From: Mixophyes australis
Taxonomy: Eukaryota; Chordata; Amphibia; Anura; Limnodynastidae
Assembly: GCA_036250195.1 (NCBI GenBank)
Contig: JAVHZZ010000010.1
Location: 77,557,423 to 77,621,422 of the forward strand
Length of the DNA: 64,000 nucleotides
Direction of reading: 5' to 3'
The stretch's first letter is position 1, and each line of letters starts with the position of its first letter. The translations under genes were made by a program, and so were the position numbers. The notes under the pieces are model-generated. The model was given only the letters and a program-made list of their open reading frames with translations. It was not told the origin of the DNA and did not search any database. This document shows positions 48,481-61,900 of this stretch, piece by piece.

Positions 48481-49929
48481 AGAGTGGCCCAGATGACCAG
48501 AAGAAGGCACTCGAAAGCCAGAGTGGCCCAGATGACCAGAAGAAGGCACTCGAAAGGCAGAGTGGTCCAGATGACCAGAAGAAGGCACTCGAAAGGAAGA
48601 GTGGCCCAGATGACCAGAAGAAGGCACTCGAAAGCCATAGTGCCCAGAGTGGCACTCGAAAGCCAGAGTGGCCCAGATGACCAGAAGAAGGCACTCGAAA
48701 GCCAGAGTGGCCCAGATGACCAGAAGAAGGCACTCGAAAGCCAGAGTGGCCCAGATGACCAGAAGAAGGCACTCGAAAGCCAGAGTGGCCAAGATGACCA
48801 GAAGAAGGCACTCGAAAGCCAGAGTGTTCCAGATGACCAGAAGAAGGCACTCGAAAGCCAGAGTGGCCCAGATGACCAGAAGAAGGCACTCGAAAGCCAG
48901 AGTGGCCCAGATGACCAGAAGAAGGCACTCGAAAGCCAGAGTGGCCCAGATGACCAGAAGAAGGCACTCGAAAGCCAGAGTGGCCCAGATGACCAGAAGA
49001 AGGCACTCGAAAGCCAGAGTGGCCCAGATGACCAGAAGAAGGCACTCGAAAGCCAGAGTGGCCCAGATGACCAGAAGAAGGCACTCGAAAGCCAGAGTGG
49101 CCCAGATGACCAGAAGAAGGCACTCGAAAGCCAGAGTGGCCCAGATGACCAGAAGAAGGCACTCGAAAGCCAGAGTGGCCCAGATGACCAGAAGAAGGCA
49201 CTCGAAAGCCAGAGTGGCCCAGATGACCAGAAGAAGGCACTCGAAAGCCAGAGTGGCCCAGATGACCAGAAGAAGGCACTCGAAAGCCAGAGTGGCCCAG
49301 ATGACCAGAAGAAGGCACTCGAAAGCCAGAGTGGCCCAGATGACCAGAAGAAGGCACTCGAAAGCCAGAGTGGCCCAGATGACCAGAAGAAGGCACTCGA
49401 AAGCCAGAGTGGCCCAGATGACCAGAAGAAGGCACTCGAAAGCCAGAGTGGCTCAGATGACCAGAAGAAGGCACTCGAAAGCCAGAGTGGCCCAGATGAC
49501 CAGAAGAAGGCACTCGAAAGCCAGAGTGGCCCAGATGACCAGAAGAAGGCACTCGAAAGCCAGAGTGGCCCAGATGACCAGAAGAAGGCACTCGAAAGCC
49601 AGAGTGGCCCAGATGACCAGAAGAAGGCACTCGAAAGCCAGAGTGGCTCAGATGACCAGAAGAAGGCACTCGAAAGCCAGAGTGGCCCAGATGACCAGAA
49701 GAAGGCACTCGAAAGCCAGAGTGGCCCAGATGACCAGAAGAAGGCACTCGAAAGCCAGAGTGGCCCAGATGACCAGAAGAAGGCACTCGAAAGCCAGAGT
49801 GGCCCAGATGACCAGAAGAAGGCACTCGAAAGCCAGAGTGGCCCAGATGACCAGAAGAAGGCACTCGAAAGCCAGAGTGGCCCAGATGACCAGAAGAAGG
49901 CACTCGAAAGCCAGAGTGGCCCAGATGAC

Positions 49930-52900
49930 CAGAAGAAGGCACTTGAAAAGCCCAGATGACCAGAAGAAGGCACTCGAAAGCCAGAATGGCCCAGATGACC
50001 AGAAGAAGGCACTTGAAAGCCAGAGTGGCCCAGATGACCAGAAGAAGGCACTAGAAAGCCATAGTGCCCAGTGTGGCACTCGAAGGCCAGAGTGGCCCAG
50101 ATGACCAGAAGAAGGCACTCGAAAGCCAGAGTGGCCCAGATGACCAGAAGAAGGCACTCGAAAGCCAGAGTGGCCCAGATGACCAGAAGAACGCACTCGA
50201 AAGCCAGAGTGGCCCAGATGACCAGAAGAAGGCACTCGAAAGCCAGAGTGGCCCAGATGACCAGAAGAAGGCACTCGAAAGCCAGAGTGGCCCAGATGAC
50301 CAGAAGAAGGCACTCGAAAGCCAGAGTGGCCCAGATGACCAGAAGAAGGCACTCGAAAGCCAGAGTGGCCCAGATGACCAGAAGAAGTCACTCGAAAGCC
50401 AGAGTGGCCCAGATGACCAGAAGAAGGCACTCGAAAGCCAGAGTGGCCCAGATGACCAGAAGAAGGCACTTGAAATTCAGAGTGCCCAGAGTGGCACTCG
50501 AAAGCCAGAGTGGCCCAGATGACCAGAAGAAGGCACTCGAAAGCCAGAGTGGCCCAGATGACCAGAAGAAGGCTCTCGAAAGCCAGAGTGGCCCAGATGA
50601 CCAGAAGAAGGCATTCGAAAGCCAGAGTGGCCCAGATGACCAGAAGAAGGCACTCGAAAGCCAGAGTGGCCCAGATGACCAGAAGAAGGCACTCGAAAGC
50701 CAGAGTGGCCCAGATGACCAGAAGAAGGCACTCGAAAGCCAGAGTGGCCCAGATGACCAGAAGAAGGCACTCGAAAGCCAGAGTGGCCCAGATGACCAGA
50801 AGAAGGCACTCGAAAGCCAGAGTGGCCCAGATGACCAGAAGAAGGCACTCGAAAGCCAGAGTGGCCCAGATGACCAGAAGAAGGCACTCGAAAGCCAGAG
50901 TGGCCCAGATGACCAGAAGAAGGCACTCGAAAGCCAGAGTGCCCAGAGTGGCACTCGAAAGCCAGAGTGGCCCAGATGACCAGAAGAAGGCACTCGAAAG
51001 CCAGAGTGGCCCAGATGACCAGAAGAAGGCACTCGAAAGCCAGAGTGGCCCAGATGACCAGAAGAAGGCACTTGAAATTCAGAGTGCCCAGAGTGGCACT
51101 CGAAAGCCAGAGTGGCCCAGATGACCAGAAGAAGGCACTCGAAAGCCAGAGTGGCCCAGATGACCAGAAGAAGGCACTCGAAAGCCAGAGTGGCCCAGAT
51201 GACCAGAAGAAGGCACTCGAAAGCCAGAGTGGCCCAGATGACCAGAAGAAGGCACTCGAAAGCCAGAGTGGCCCAGATGACCAGAAGAAGGCACTCGAAA
51301 GCCAGAGTGGCCCAGATGACCAGAAGAAGGCACTCGAAAGCCAGAGTGGCCCAGATGACCAGAAGAAGGCACTCGAAAGCCAGAGTGGCCCAGATGACCA
51401 GAAGAAGGCACTCGAAAGCCAGAGTGGCCCAGATGACCAGAAGAAGGCACTCGAAAGCCAGAGTGGCCCAGATGACCAGAAGAAGGCACTCGAAAGCCAG
51501 AGTGGCCCAGATGACCAGAAGAAGGCACTCGAAAGCCAGAGTGGCCCAGATGACCAGAAGAAGGCACTCGAAAGCCAGAGTGTCCAGAGTGGCACTCGAA
51601 AGCCAGAGTGGCCCAGATGACCAGAAGAAGGCACACGAAAGCTAGAGTGGCCCAGATGACCAGAAGAAGGCACTTGAAATTCAGAGTGCCCAGAGTGGCA
51701 CTCGAAAGCCAGAGTGGCCCAGATGACCAGAAGAAGGCACTCGAAAGCCAGAGTGGCCCAGATGACCAGAAGAAGGCACTCGAAAGCCAGAGTGGCCCAG
51801 ATGACCAGAAGAAGGCACTCGAAAGCCAGAGTGGCCCAGATGACCAGAAGAAGGCACTCGAAAGCCAGAGTGGCCCAGATGACCAGAAGAAGGCATTCGA
51901 AAGCCAGAGTGGCCCAGATGACCAGAAGAAGGCACTCAAAAGCCAGAGTGCCCAGAGTGGCACTCGAAAGCCAGGGTGGGCAAGATGACCAGAAGAAGGC
52001 ACTCGAAAGGCAGAGTGGCCCAGATGACGAGAAGAAGGCACTCGAAAGGCAGAGTGGCCCAGATGATGAGAAGAAGGCACTCGAAAGGCAGAGTGGCCCA
52101 GATGACCAGAAGAAGGCACTCAAAAGCCAGAGTGCCCAGAGTGGCACTCGAAACCAGAGTGGCCCAGATGACCAGAAGAAGGCACTCGAAAGCCAGAGTG
52201 GCCCAGATGACCAGAAGAAGGCACTCGAAAGCCAGAGTGGCCCAGATGACCAGAAGAAGGCACTCGAAAGCCAGAGTGTCCAGAGTGGCACTCGAAAGCC
52301 AGAGTGGCCCAGATGACCAGAAGAAGGCACTCGAAAGCCAGAGTGGCCCAGATGACCAGAAGAAGGCACTCGAAAGCCAGAGTGGCCCAGATGACCAGAA
52401 GAAGGCACTCGAAAGCCAGAGTGGCCCAGATGACCAGAAGAAGGCACTCGAAAGCCAGAGTGCCCAGAGTGGCACTCGAAAGCCAGGGTGGGCCAGATGA
52501 CCAGAAGAAGGCACTCAAAAGCCAGAGTGGCCCAGATGACCAGAAGAAGGCACTCAAAAGCCAGAGTGGCCCAGATGACCAGAAGAAGGCACTCGAAAGC
52601 CAGAGTGTCCAGAGTGGCACTCGAAAGCCAGAGTGGCCCAGATGACGAGAAGAAGGCACTCGAAAGGCAGAGTGGCCCAGATGATGAGAAGAAGGCACTC
52701 GAAAGGCAGAGTGGCCCAGATGACCAGAAGAAGGCACTCGAAAGCCAGAGTGCCCAGAGTGGCACTCGAAAGCCAGAGTGGCCCAGATGACCAGAAGAAG
52801 GCACTCAAAAGCCAGAGTGGCCCAGATGACCAGAAGAAGGCACTCGAAAGCCAGAGTGGCCCAGATGACCAGAAGAAGGCACTCGAAAGCCAGAGTGTCC

Positions 52901-55900
52901 AGAGTGGCACTCGAAAGCCAGAGTGGACCAGATGACCAGAAGAAGGCACTCGAAAGCCAGAGTGGCCCAGATGACCAGAAGAAGGCACTTGAAATTCAGA
53001 GTGCCCAGAGTGGCACTCGAAAGCCAGAGTGGCCCAGATGACCAGAAGAAGGCACTCGAAAGCCAGAGTGGCCCAGATGACCAGAAGAAGGCACTCGAAA
53101 GCCAGAGTGGCCCAGATGACCAGAAGAAGGCACTCGAAAGCCAGAGTGGCCCAGATGACCAGAAGAAGGCACTCGAAAGCCAGAGTGGCCCAGATGACCA
53201 GAAGAAGGCACTCGAAAGCCAGAGTGGCCCAGATGACCAGAAGAAGGCACTCGAAAGCCAGAGTGGCCCAGATGACCAGAAGAAGGCACTCGAAAGCCAG
53301 AGTGGCCCAGATGACCAGAAGAAGGCACTCGAAAGCCAGAGTGCCCAGAGTGGCACTCGAAAGCCAGAGTGGCCCAGATGACCAGAAGAAGGCACTCGAA
53401 AGGCAGAGTGGCCCAGATGACCAGAAGAAGGCACTCGAAAGCCAGAGTGGCCCAGATGACCAGAAGAAGGCACTCGAAAGGCAGAGTGGCCCAGATGACC
53501 AGAAGAAGGCACTCGAAAGCCAGAGTGGCCCAGATGACCAGAAGAAGGCACTCGAAAGGCAGAGTGGCCCAGATGACCAGAAGAAGGCACTCGAAAGCCA
53601 GAGTGGCCCAGATGACCAGAAGAAGGCACTCGAAAGCCAGAGTGGCCCAGATGACCAGAAGAAGGCACTCGAAAGCCAGAGTGGCCCAGATGACCAGAAG
53701 AAGGCACTCGAAAGCCAGAGTGGCCCAGATGACCAGAAGAAGGCACTCGAAAGCCAGAGTGGCCCAGATGACCAGAAGAAGGCACTCGAAAGCCAGAGTG
53801 GCCCAGATGACCAGAAGAAGGCACTCGAAAGCCAGAGTGGCCCAGATGACCAGAAGAAGGCACTCGAAAGCCAGAGTGGCCCAGATGACCAGAAGAAGGC
53901 ACTCGAAAGCCAGAGTGGCCCAGATGACCAGAAGAAGGCACTCGAAAGGCAGAGTGGCCCAGATGACCAGAAGAAGGCACTCGAAAGCCAGAGTGGCCCA
54001 GATGACCAGAAGAAGGCACTCGAAAGGCAGAGTGGCCCAGATGACCAGAAGAAGGCACTCGAAAGCCAGAGTGGCCCAGATGACCAGAAGAAGGCACTCG
54101 AAAGCCAGAGTGGCCCAGATGACCAGAAGAAGGCACTCGAAAGCCAGAGTGGCCCAGATGACCAGAAGAAGGCACTTGAAAGGCCCAGATGAACAGAAGA
54201 AGGCACTCGAAAGCCAGAGTGGCCCAGATGACCAGAAGAAGGCACTCGAAAGCCAGAGTGGCCCAGATGACCAGAAGAAGGCACTAGAAAGCCATAGTGC
54301 CCAGTGTGGCACTCGAAGGCCAGAGTGGCCCAGATGACCAGAAGAAGGCACTCGAAGGCCAGAGTGGCCCAGATGACCAGAAGAAGGCACTCGAAAGCCA
54401 GAGTGGCCCAGATGACCAGAAGAAGGCACTCGAAAGCCAGAGTGCTCAGAGTGGTACTCGAAAGCCAGAGTGGCCCAGATGACCAGAAGAAGGCACTCGA
54501 AAGCCAGAGTGGCCCAGATGACCAGAAGAAGGCACTCGAAAGCCAGAGTGGCCCAGATGACCAGAAGAAGGCACTCGAAAGCCAGAGTGGCCCAGATGAC
54601 CAGAAGAAGGCACTCGAAAGCCAGAGTGGCCCAGATGACCAGAAGAAGGCACTCGAAAGCCAGAATGGCCCAGATGACCAGAAGAAGGCACTCGAAAGCC
54701 AGAGTGGCCCAGATGACCAGAAGAAGGCACTCGAAAGCCAGAGTGCCCAGAGTGGCACTCGAAAGCCAGAGTGGCCCAGATGACCAGAAGAAGGCACTCG
54801 AAAGCCAGAGTGTCCAGAGTGGCACTCGAAAGCCAGAGTGGCCCAGATGACCAGAAGAAGGCACTCGAAAGGCAGAGTGGCCCAGATGACCAGAAGAAGG
54901 CACTCGAAAGGCAGAGTGGCCCAGATGACCAGAAGAAGGCACTCGAAAGCCAGAGTGCCCAGAGTGGCACTCGAAAGCCAGGGTGGGCCAGATGACCAAA
55001 AGAAGGCACTCAAAAACCAGAGTGGCCCAGATGACCAGAAGAAGGCACTCGAAAGGCAGAGTGGCCCAGATGACCAGAAGAAGGCACTCGAAAGCTAGAG
55101 TGGCCCAGATGACCAGAAGAAGGCACTCGAAAGCCAGAGTGTCCAGAGTGGCACTCGAAAGCCAGAGTGGCCCAGATGACGAGAAGAAGGCACTCGAAAG
55201 GCAGAGTGGCCCAGATGATGAGAAGAAGGCACTCGAAAGGCAGAGTGGCCCAGATGACCAGAAGAAGGCACTCGAAAGCCAGAGTGCCCAGAGTGGCACT
55301 CGAAAGCCAGAGTGGCCCAGATGACCAGAAGAAGGCACTCGAAAGCCAGAGTGGCCCAGATGACCAGAAGAAGGCACTCGAAAGCCAGAGTGTCCAGAGT
55401 GGCACTCGAAAGCCAGAGTGGCCCAGATGACCAGAAGAAGGCACTCGAAAGCCAGAGTGGCCCAGATGACCAGAAGAAGGCACTTGAAATTCAGAGTGCC
55501 CAGAGTGGCACTCGAAAGCCAGAGTGGCCCAGATGACCAGAAGAAGGCACTCGAAAGCCAGAGTGGCCCAGATGACCAGAAGAAGGCACTCGAAAGCCAG
55601 AGTGGCCCAGATGACCAGAAGAAGGCACTCAAAAGCCAGAGTGGCCCAGATGTCCATAAGAAGGCACTCGAAAGCCAGAGTGGCCCAGATGACCAGAAGA
55701 AGGCACTCGAAAGCCAGAGTGCCCAGAGTGGCACTCGAAAGCCAGAGTGGCCCAGATGACCAGAAGAAGGCACTCGAAAGCCAGAGTGGCCCAGATGACC
55801 AGAAGAAGGCACTTGAAATTCAGAGTGCCCAGAGTGGCACTCGAAAGCCAGAGTGGCCCAGATGACCAGAAGAAGGCACTCGAAAGCCAGAGTGGCCCAG

Positions 55901-58900
55901 ATGACCAGAAGAAGGAACTCGAAAGCCAGAGTGGCCCAGATGACCAGAAGAAGGCACTCGAAAGCCAGAGTGGCCCAGATGACCAGAAGAAGGCACTCGA
56001 AAGCCAGAGTGGCCCAGATGACCAGAAGAAGGCACTCGAAAGCCAGAGTGGCCCAGATGACCAGAAGAAGGCACTCGAAAGCCAGAGTGGCCCAGATGAC
56101 CAGAAGAAGGCACTCGAAAGCCAGAGTGGCCCAGATGACCAGAAGAAGGCACTCGAAAGCCAGAGTGGCCCAGATGACCAGAAGAAGGCACTCGAAAGCC
56201 AGAGTGGCCCAGATGACCAGAAGAAGGCACTCGAAAGCCAGAGTGGCCCAGATGACCAGAAGAAGGCACTCGAAAGCCAGAGTGGCCCAGATGACCAGAA
56301 GAAGGCACTCGAAAGCCAGAGTGGCCCAGATGACCAGAAGAAGGCACTTGAAAGGCCCAGATGACCAGAAGAAGGCACTCGAAAGCCAGAGTGGCCCAGA
56401 TGACCAGAAGAAGGCACTCGAAAGCCAGAGTGGCCCAGATGACCAGAAGAAGGCACTAGAAAGCCATAGTGCCCAGTGTGGCACTCGAAAGCCAGAGTGG
56501 CCCAGATGACCAGAAGAAGGCACTCGAAGGCCAGAGTGGCCCAGATGACCAGAAGAAGGCACTCGAAAGCCAGAGTGGCCCAGATCACCAGAAGAAAGCA
56601 CTCGAAAGCCAGAGTGCCCAGAGTGGTACTCGAAAGCCAGAGTGGCCCAGATGACCAGAAGAAGGCATTCGAAAGCCAGAGTGGCCCAGATGACCAGAAG
56701 AAGGCACTCGAAAGCCAGAGTGGCCCAGATGACCAGAAGAAAGCATTTGAAAGCCAGAGCGGCCCAGATGACCAGAAGAAGGCACTCGAAAGCCAGAGTG
56801 GCCCAGAGTGGCACTCGAAAGCCAGAGTGGCCCAGATGACCAGAAGAAGGCACTCGAAAGTCAGAGTGGCCCAGATGACCAGAAGAAGGCACTCGAAAGC
56901 CAGAGTGCCCAGAGTGGCACTCGAAAGCCAGAGTGGCCCAGATGACCAGAAGAAGGCACTCGAAAGCCAGAGTGGCCCAGATGACCAGAAGAAGGCACTC
57001 GAAAGCCAGAGTGGCCCAGATGACCAGAAGAAGGCACTCGAAAGCCAGAGTGGCCCAGATGACCAGAAGAAGGCACTCGAAAGCCAGAGTGGCCCAGATG
57101 ACCAGAAGAAGGCACTCGAAAGCCAGAGTGGCCCAGATGACCAGAAGAAGGCACTCGAAAGCCAGAGTGGCCCAGATGACCAGAAGAAGGCACTCGAAAG
57201 CCAGAGTGGCCCAGATGACCAGAAGAAGGCACTCGAAAGCCAGAGTGCCCAGAGTGGCACTCGAAAGCCAGAGTGGCCCAGATGACCAGAAGAAGGCACT
57301 CGAAAGCCAGAGTGGCCCAGATGACCAGAAGAAGGCACTCGAAAGCCAGAGTGTCCAGAGTGGCACTCAAAAGCCAGAGTGGCCCAGATGACCAGAAGAA
57401 GGCACTCGAAAGCCAGAGTGGCCCAGATGACCAGAAGAAGGCACTCGAAAGCCAGAGTGGCCCAGATGACCAGAAGAAGGCACTCGAAAGCCAGAGTGGC
57501 CCAGGTGACCAGAAGAAGGCACACAAAAGCCAGAGTGGCCCAGATGACCAGAAGAAGGCACTCGAAAGCCAGAGTGGCCCAGATGACCAGAAGAAGGCAC
57601 TCGAAAGCCAGAGTGGCCCAGATGACCAGAAGAAGGCACTCGAAAGCCAGAATGTCCAGAGTGGCACTCGAAAGCCAGAGTGGCCCAGATGACCAGAAGA
57701 AGGCACTCGAAAGCCAGAGTGGCCCAGATGACCAGAAGAAGGCACTTGAAATTCAGAGTGCCCAGAGTGGCACTCGAAAGCCAGAGTGGCCCAGATGACC
57801 AGAAGAAGGCACTCGAAAGCCAGAGTGGCCCAGATGACCAGAAGAAGGCACTCGAAAGCCAGAGTGGCCCAGATGACCAGAAGAAGGCACTTGAAAGGCC
57901 CAGATGACCAGAAGAAGGCACTCGAAAGCCAGAGTGGCCCAGATGACCAGAAGAAGGCACTCGAAAGCCAGAGTGGCCCAGATGACCAGAAGAAGGCACT
58001 AGAAAGCCATAGTGCCCAGTGTGGCACTCGAAGGCCAGAGTGGCCCAGATGACCAGAAGAAGGCACTCGAAAGCCAGAGTGGCCCAGATGACCAGAAGAA
58101 GGCACTCGAAGGCCAGAGTGGCCCAGATGACCAGAAGAAGGCACTCGAAAGCCAGAGTGGCCCAGATGACCAGAAGAAGGCACTCGAAAGCCAGAGTGGC
58201 CCAGATGACCAGAAGAAGGCACTCGAAAGCCAGAGTGCCCTGAGTGGTACTCGAAAGCCAGAGTGGCCCAGATGACCAGAAGAAGGCACTCGAAAGCCAA
58301 AGTTGCCCAGATGACCAGAAGAAGGCACTCGAAAGCCAGAGTGGCCCAGATGACCAGAAGAAGGCATTTGAAAGCCAGAGTGGCCCAGATGACCAGAAGA
58401 AGGCACTCGAAAGCCAGAGTGGCCCAGGTGACCAGAAGAAGGCACACAAAAGGCAGAGTGGCCCAGATGACCAGAAGAAGGCACACGAAAGCCAGAGTGC
58501 CCAGAGTGGCACTCGAAAGCCAGAGTGGCCCAGATGACCAGAAGAAGGCACTCGAAAGCCAGAGTGGCCCAGATGACCAGAAGAAGGCACTCGAAAGCCA
58601 GAGTGGCCCAGATGACCAGAAGAAGGCACTCGAAAGCCAGAGTGGCCCAGATGACCAGAAGAAGGCACTCGAAAGCCAGAGTGGCCCAGATGACCAGAAG
58701 AAGGCACTCGAAAGCCAGAGTGCCCAGAGTGGCACTCGAAAGCCAGAGTGGCCCAGATGACCAGAAGAAGGCACTCGAAAGCCAGAGTGGCCCAGATGAC
58801 CAGAAGAAGGCACTCGAAAGCCAGAGTGTCCAGAGTGGCACTCAAAAGCCAGAGTGGCCCAGATGACCAGAAGAAGGCACTCGAAAGCCAGAGTGGCCCA

Positions 58901-61900
58901 GATGACCAGAAGAAGGCACTCGAAAGCCAGAGTGGCCCAGATGACCAGAAGAAGGCACTCGAAAGCCAGAGTGGCCCAGGTGACCAGAAGAAGGCACACA
59001 AAAGCCAGAGTGGCCCAGATGACCAGAAGAAGGCACTCGAAAGCCAGAGTGGCCCAGATGACCAGAAGAAGGCACTCGAAAGCCAGAGTGGCCCAGATGA
59101 CCAGAAGAAGGCACTCGAAAGCCAGAATGTCCAGAGTGGCACTCGAAAGCCAGAGTGGCCCAGATGACCAGAAGAAGGCACTCGAAAGCCAGAGTGGCCC
59201 AGATGACCAGAAGAAGGCACTTGAAATTCAGAGTGCCCAGAGTGGCACTCGAAAGCCAGAGTGGCCCAGATGACCAGAAGAAGGCACTCGAAAGCCAGAG
59301 TGGCCCAGATGACCAGAAGAAGGCACTCGAAAGCCAGAGTGGCCCAGATGACCAGAAGAAGGCACTTGAAAGGCCCAGATGACCAGAAGAAGGCACTCGA
59401 AAGCCAGAGTGGCCCAGATGACCAGAAGAAGGCACTCGAAAGCCAGAGTGGCCCAGATGACCAGAAGAAGGCACTAGAAAGCCATAGTGCCCAGTGTGGC
59501 ACTCGAAGGCCAGAGTGGCCCAGATGACCAGAAGAAGGCACTCGAAAGCCAGAGTGGCCCAGATGACCAGAAGAAGGCACTCGAAGGCCAGAGTGGCCCA
59601 GATGACCAGAAGAAGGCACTCGAAAGCCAGAGTGGCCCAGATGACCAGAAGAAGGCACTCGAAAGCCAGAGTGGCCCAGATGACCAGAAGAAGGCACTCG
59701 AAAGCCAGAGTGCCCTGAGTGGTACTCGAAAGCCAGAGTGGCCCAGATGACCAGAAGAAGGCACTCGAAAGCCAAAGTTGCCCAGATGACCAGAAGAAGG
59801 CACTCGAAAGCCAGAGTGGCCCAGATGACCAGAAGAAGGCATTTGAAAGCCAGAGTGGCCCAGATGACCAGAAGAAGGCATTTGAAAGCCAGAGTGGCCC
59901 AGAGTGGCACTCGAAATCCAGAGTGGCCCAGATGACCAGAAGAAGGCACTCGAAAGCCAGAGTGGCCCAGATGACCAGAAGAAGGCACTCGAAAGCCAGA
60001 GTGGCCCAGATGACCAGAAGAAGGCACTTGAAATTCAGAGTGCCCAGAGTGGCACTCGAAAGCCAGAGTGGCCCAGATGACCAGAAGAAGGCACTCGAAA
60101 GCCAGAGTGGCCCAGATGACCAGAAGAAGGCACTCGAAAGCCAGAGTGGCCCAGATGACCAGAAGAAGGCACTCGAAAGCCAGAGTGGCCCAGATGACCA
60201 GAAGAAGGCACTCGAAAGCCAGAGTGGCCCAGATGACCAGAAGAAGGCACTCGAAAGCCAGAGTGGCCCAGATGACCAGAAGAAGGCACTCGAAAGCCAG
60301 AGTGGCCCAGATGACCAGAAGAAGGCACTCGAAAGCCAGAGTGGCCCAGATGACCAGAAGAAGGCACTCGAAAGCCAGAGTGGCCCAGATGACCAGAAGA
60401 AGGCACTCGAAAGCCAGAGTGGCCCAGATGACCAGAAGAAGGCACTTGAAAGGCCCAGATGACCAGAAGAAGGCACTCGAAAGCCAGAGTGGCCCAGATG
60501 ACCAGAAGAAGGCACTCGAAAGCCAGAGTGGCCCAGATGACCAGAAGAAGGCACTAGAAAGCCATAGTGCCCAGTGTGGCACTCGAAGGCCAGAGTGGCC
60601 CAGATGACCAGAAGAAGGCACTCGAAAGCCAGAGTGGCCCAGATGACCAGAAGAAAGCACTCGAAAGCCAGAGTGGCCCAGATGACCAGAAGAAGGCACT
60701 CGAAAGCCAGAGTGGCCCAGATGACCAGAAGAAGGCACTCGAAAGCCAGAGTGGCCCAGATGACCAGAAGAAGGCACTCGAAAGCCAGAGTGGCCCAGAT
60801 GACCAGAAGAAGGCACTCGAAAGCCAGAGTGGCCCAGATGACCAGAAGAAGGCACTCGAAAGCCAGAGTGGCCCAGAGTGGCACTCGAAAGCCAGAGTGG
60901 CCCAGATGACCAGAAGAAGGCACTCGAAAGCCAGAGTAGCCCAGATGACCAGAAGAAGGCACTCGAAAGCCAGAGTGCCCAGAGTGGCACTCGAAAGCCA
61001 GAGTGGCCCAGATGACCAGAAGAAGGCACTCGAAAGCCAGAGTGGCCCAGATGACCAGAAGAAGGCACTCGAAAGCCAGAGTGGCCCAGATGACCAGAAG
61101 AAGGCAATCGAAAGCCAGAGTGGCCCAGATGACCAGAAGAAGGCACTCGAAAGCCAGAGTGGCCCAGATGACCAGAAGAAGGCACTCGAAAGCCAGAGTG
61201 CCCAGAGTGGCACTCGAAAGCCAGAGTGGCCCAGATGACCAGAAGAAGGCACTCGAAAGCCAGAGTATCCCAGATGACCAGAAGAAGGCACACGAAAGGC
61301 AGAGTGGCCCAGATGACCAGAAGAAGGCACACGAAAGCCAGAGTGCCCAGAGTGGCACTCGAAAGCCAGGGTGGGCCAGATGACCAGAAGAAGGCACTCA
61401 AAAGCCAGAGTGGCCCAGATGACCAGAAGAAGGCACTCGAAAGCCAGAGTGGCCCAGATGACCAGAAGAAGGCACTCGAAAGCCAGAGTGTCCAGAGTGG
61501 CACTCGAAAGCCAGAGTGGCCCAGATGACGAGAAGAAGGCACTCGAAAGGCAGAGTGGCCCAGATGATGAGAAGAAGGCACTCGAAAGGCAGAGTGGCCC
61601 AGATGACCAGAAGAAGGCACTCGAAAGCCAGAGTGCCCAGAGTGGCACTCGAAAGCCAGAGTGGCCCAGATGACCAGAAGAAGGCACTCAAAAGCCAGAG
61701 TGGCCCAGATGACCAGAAGAAGGCACTCGAAAGCCAGAGTGGCCCAGATGACCAGAAGAAGGCACTCGAAAGCCAGAGTGTCCAGAGTGGCACTCGAAAG
61801 CCAGAGTGGCCCAGATGACCAGAAGAAGGCACTCGGAAGCCAGAGTGGCCCAGATGACCAGAAGAAGGCACTTGAAATTCAGAGTGCCCAGAGTGGCACT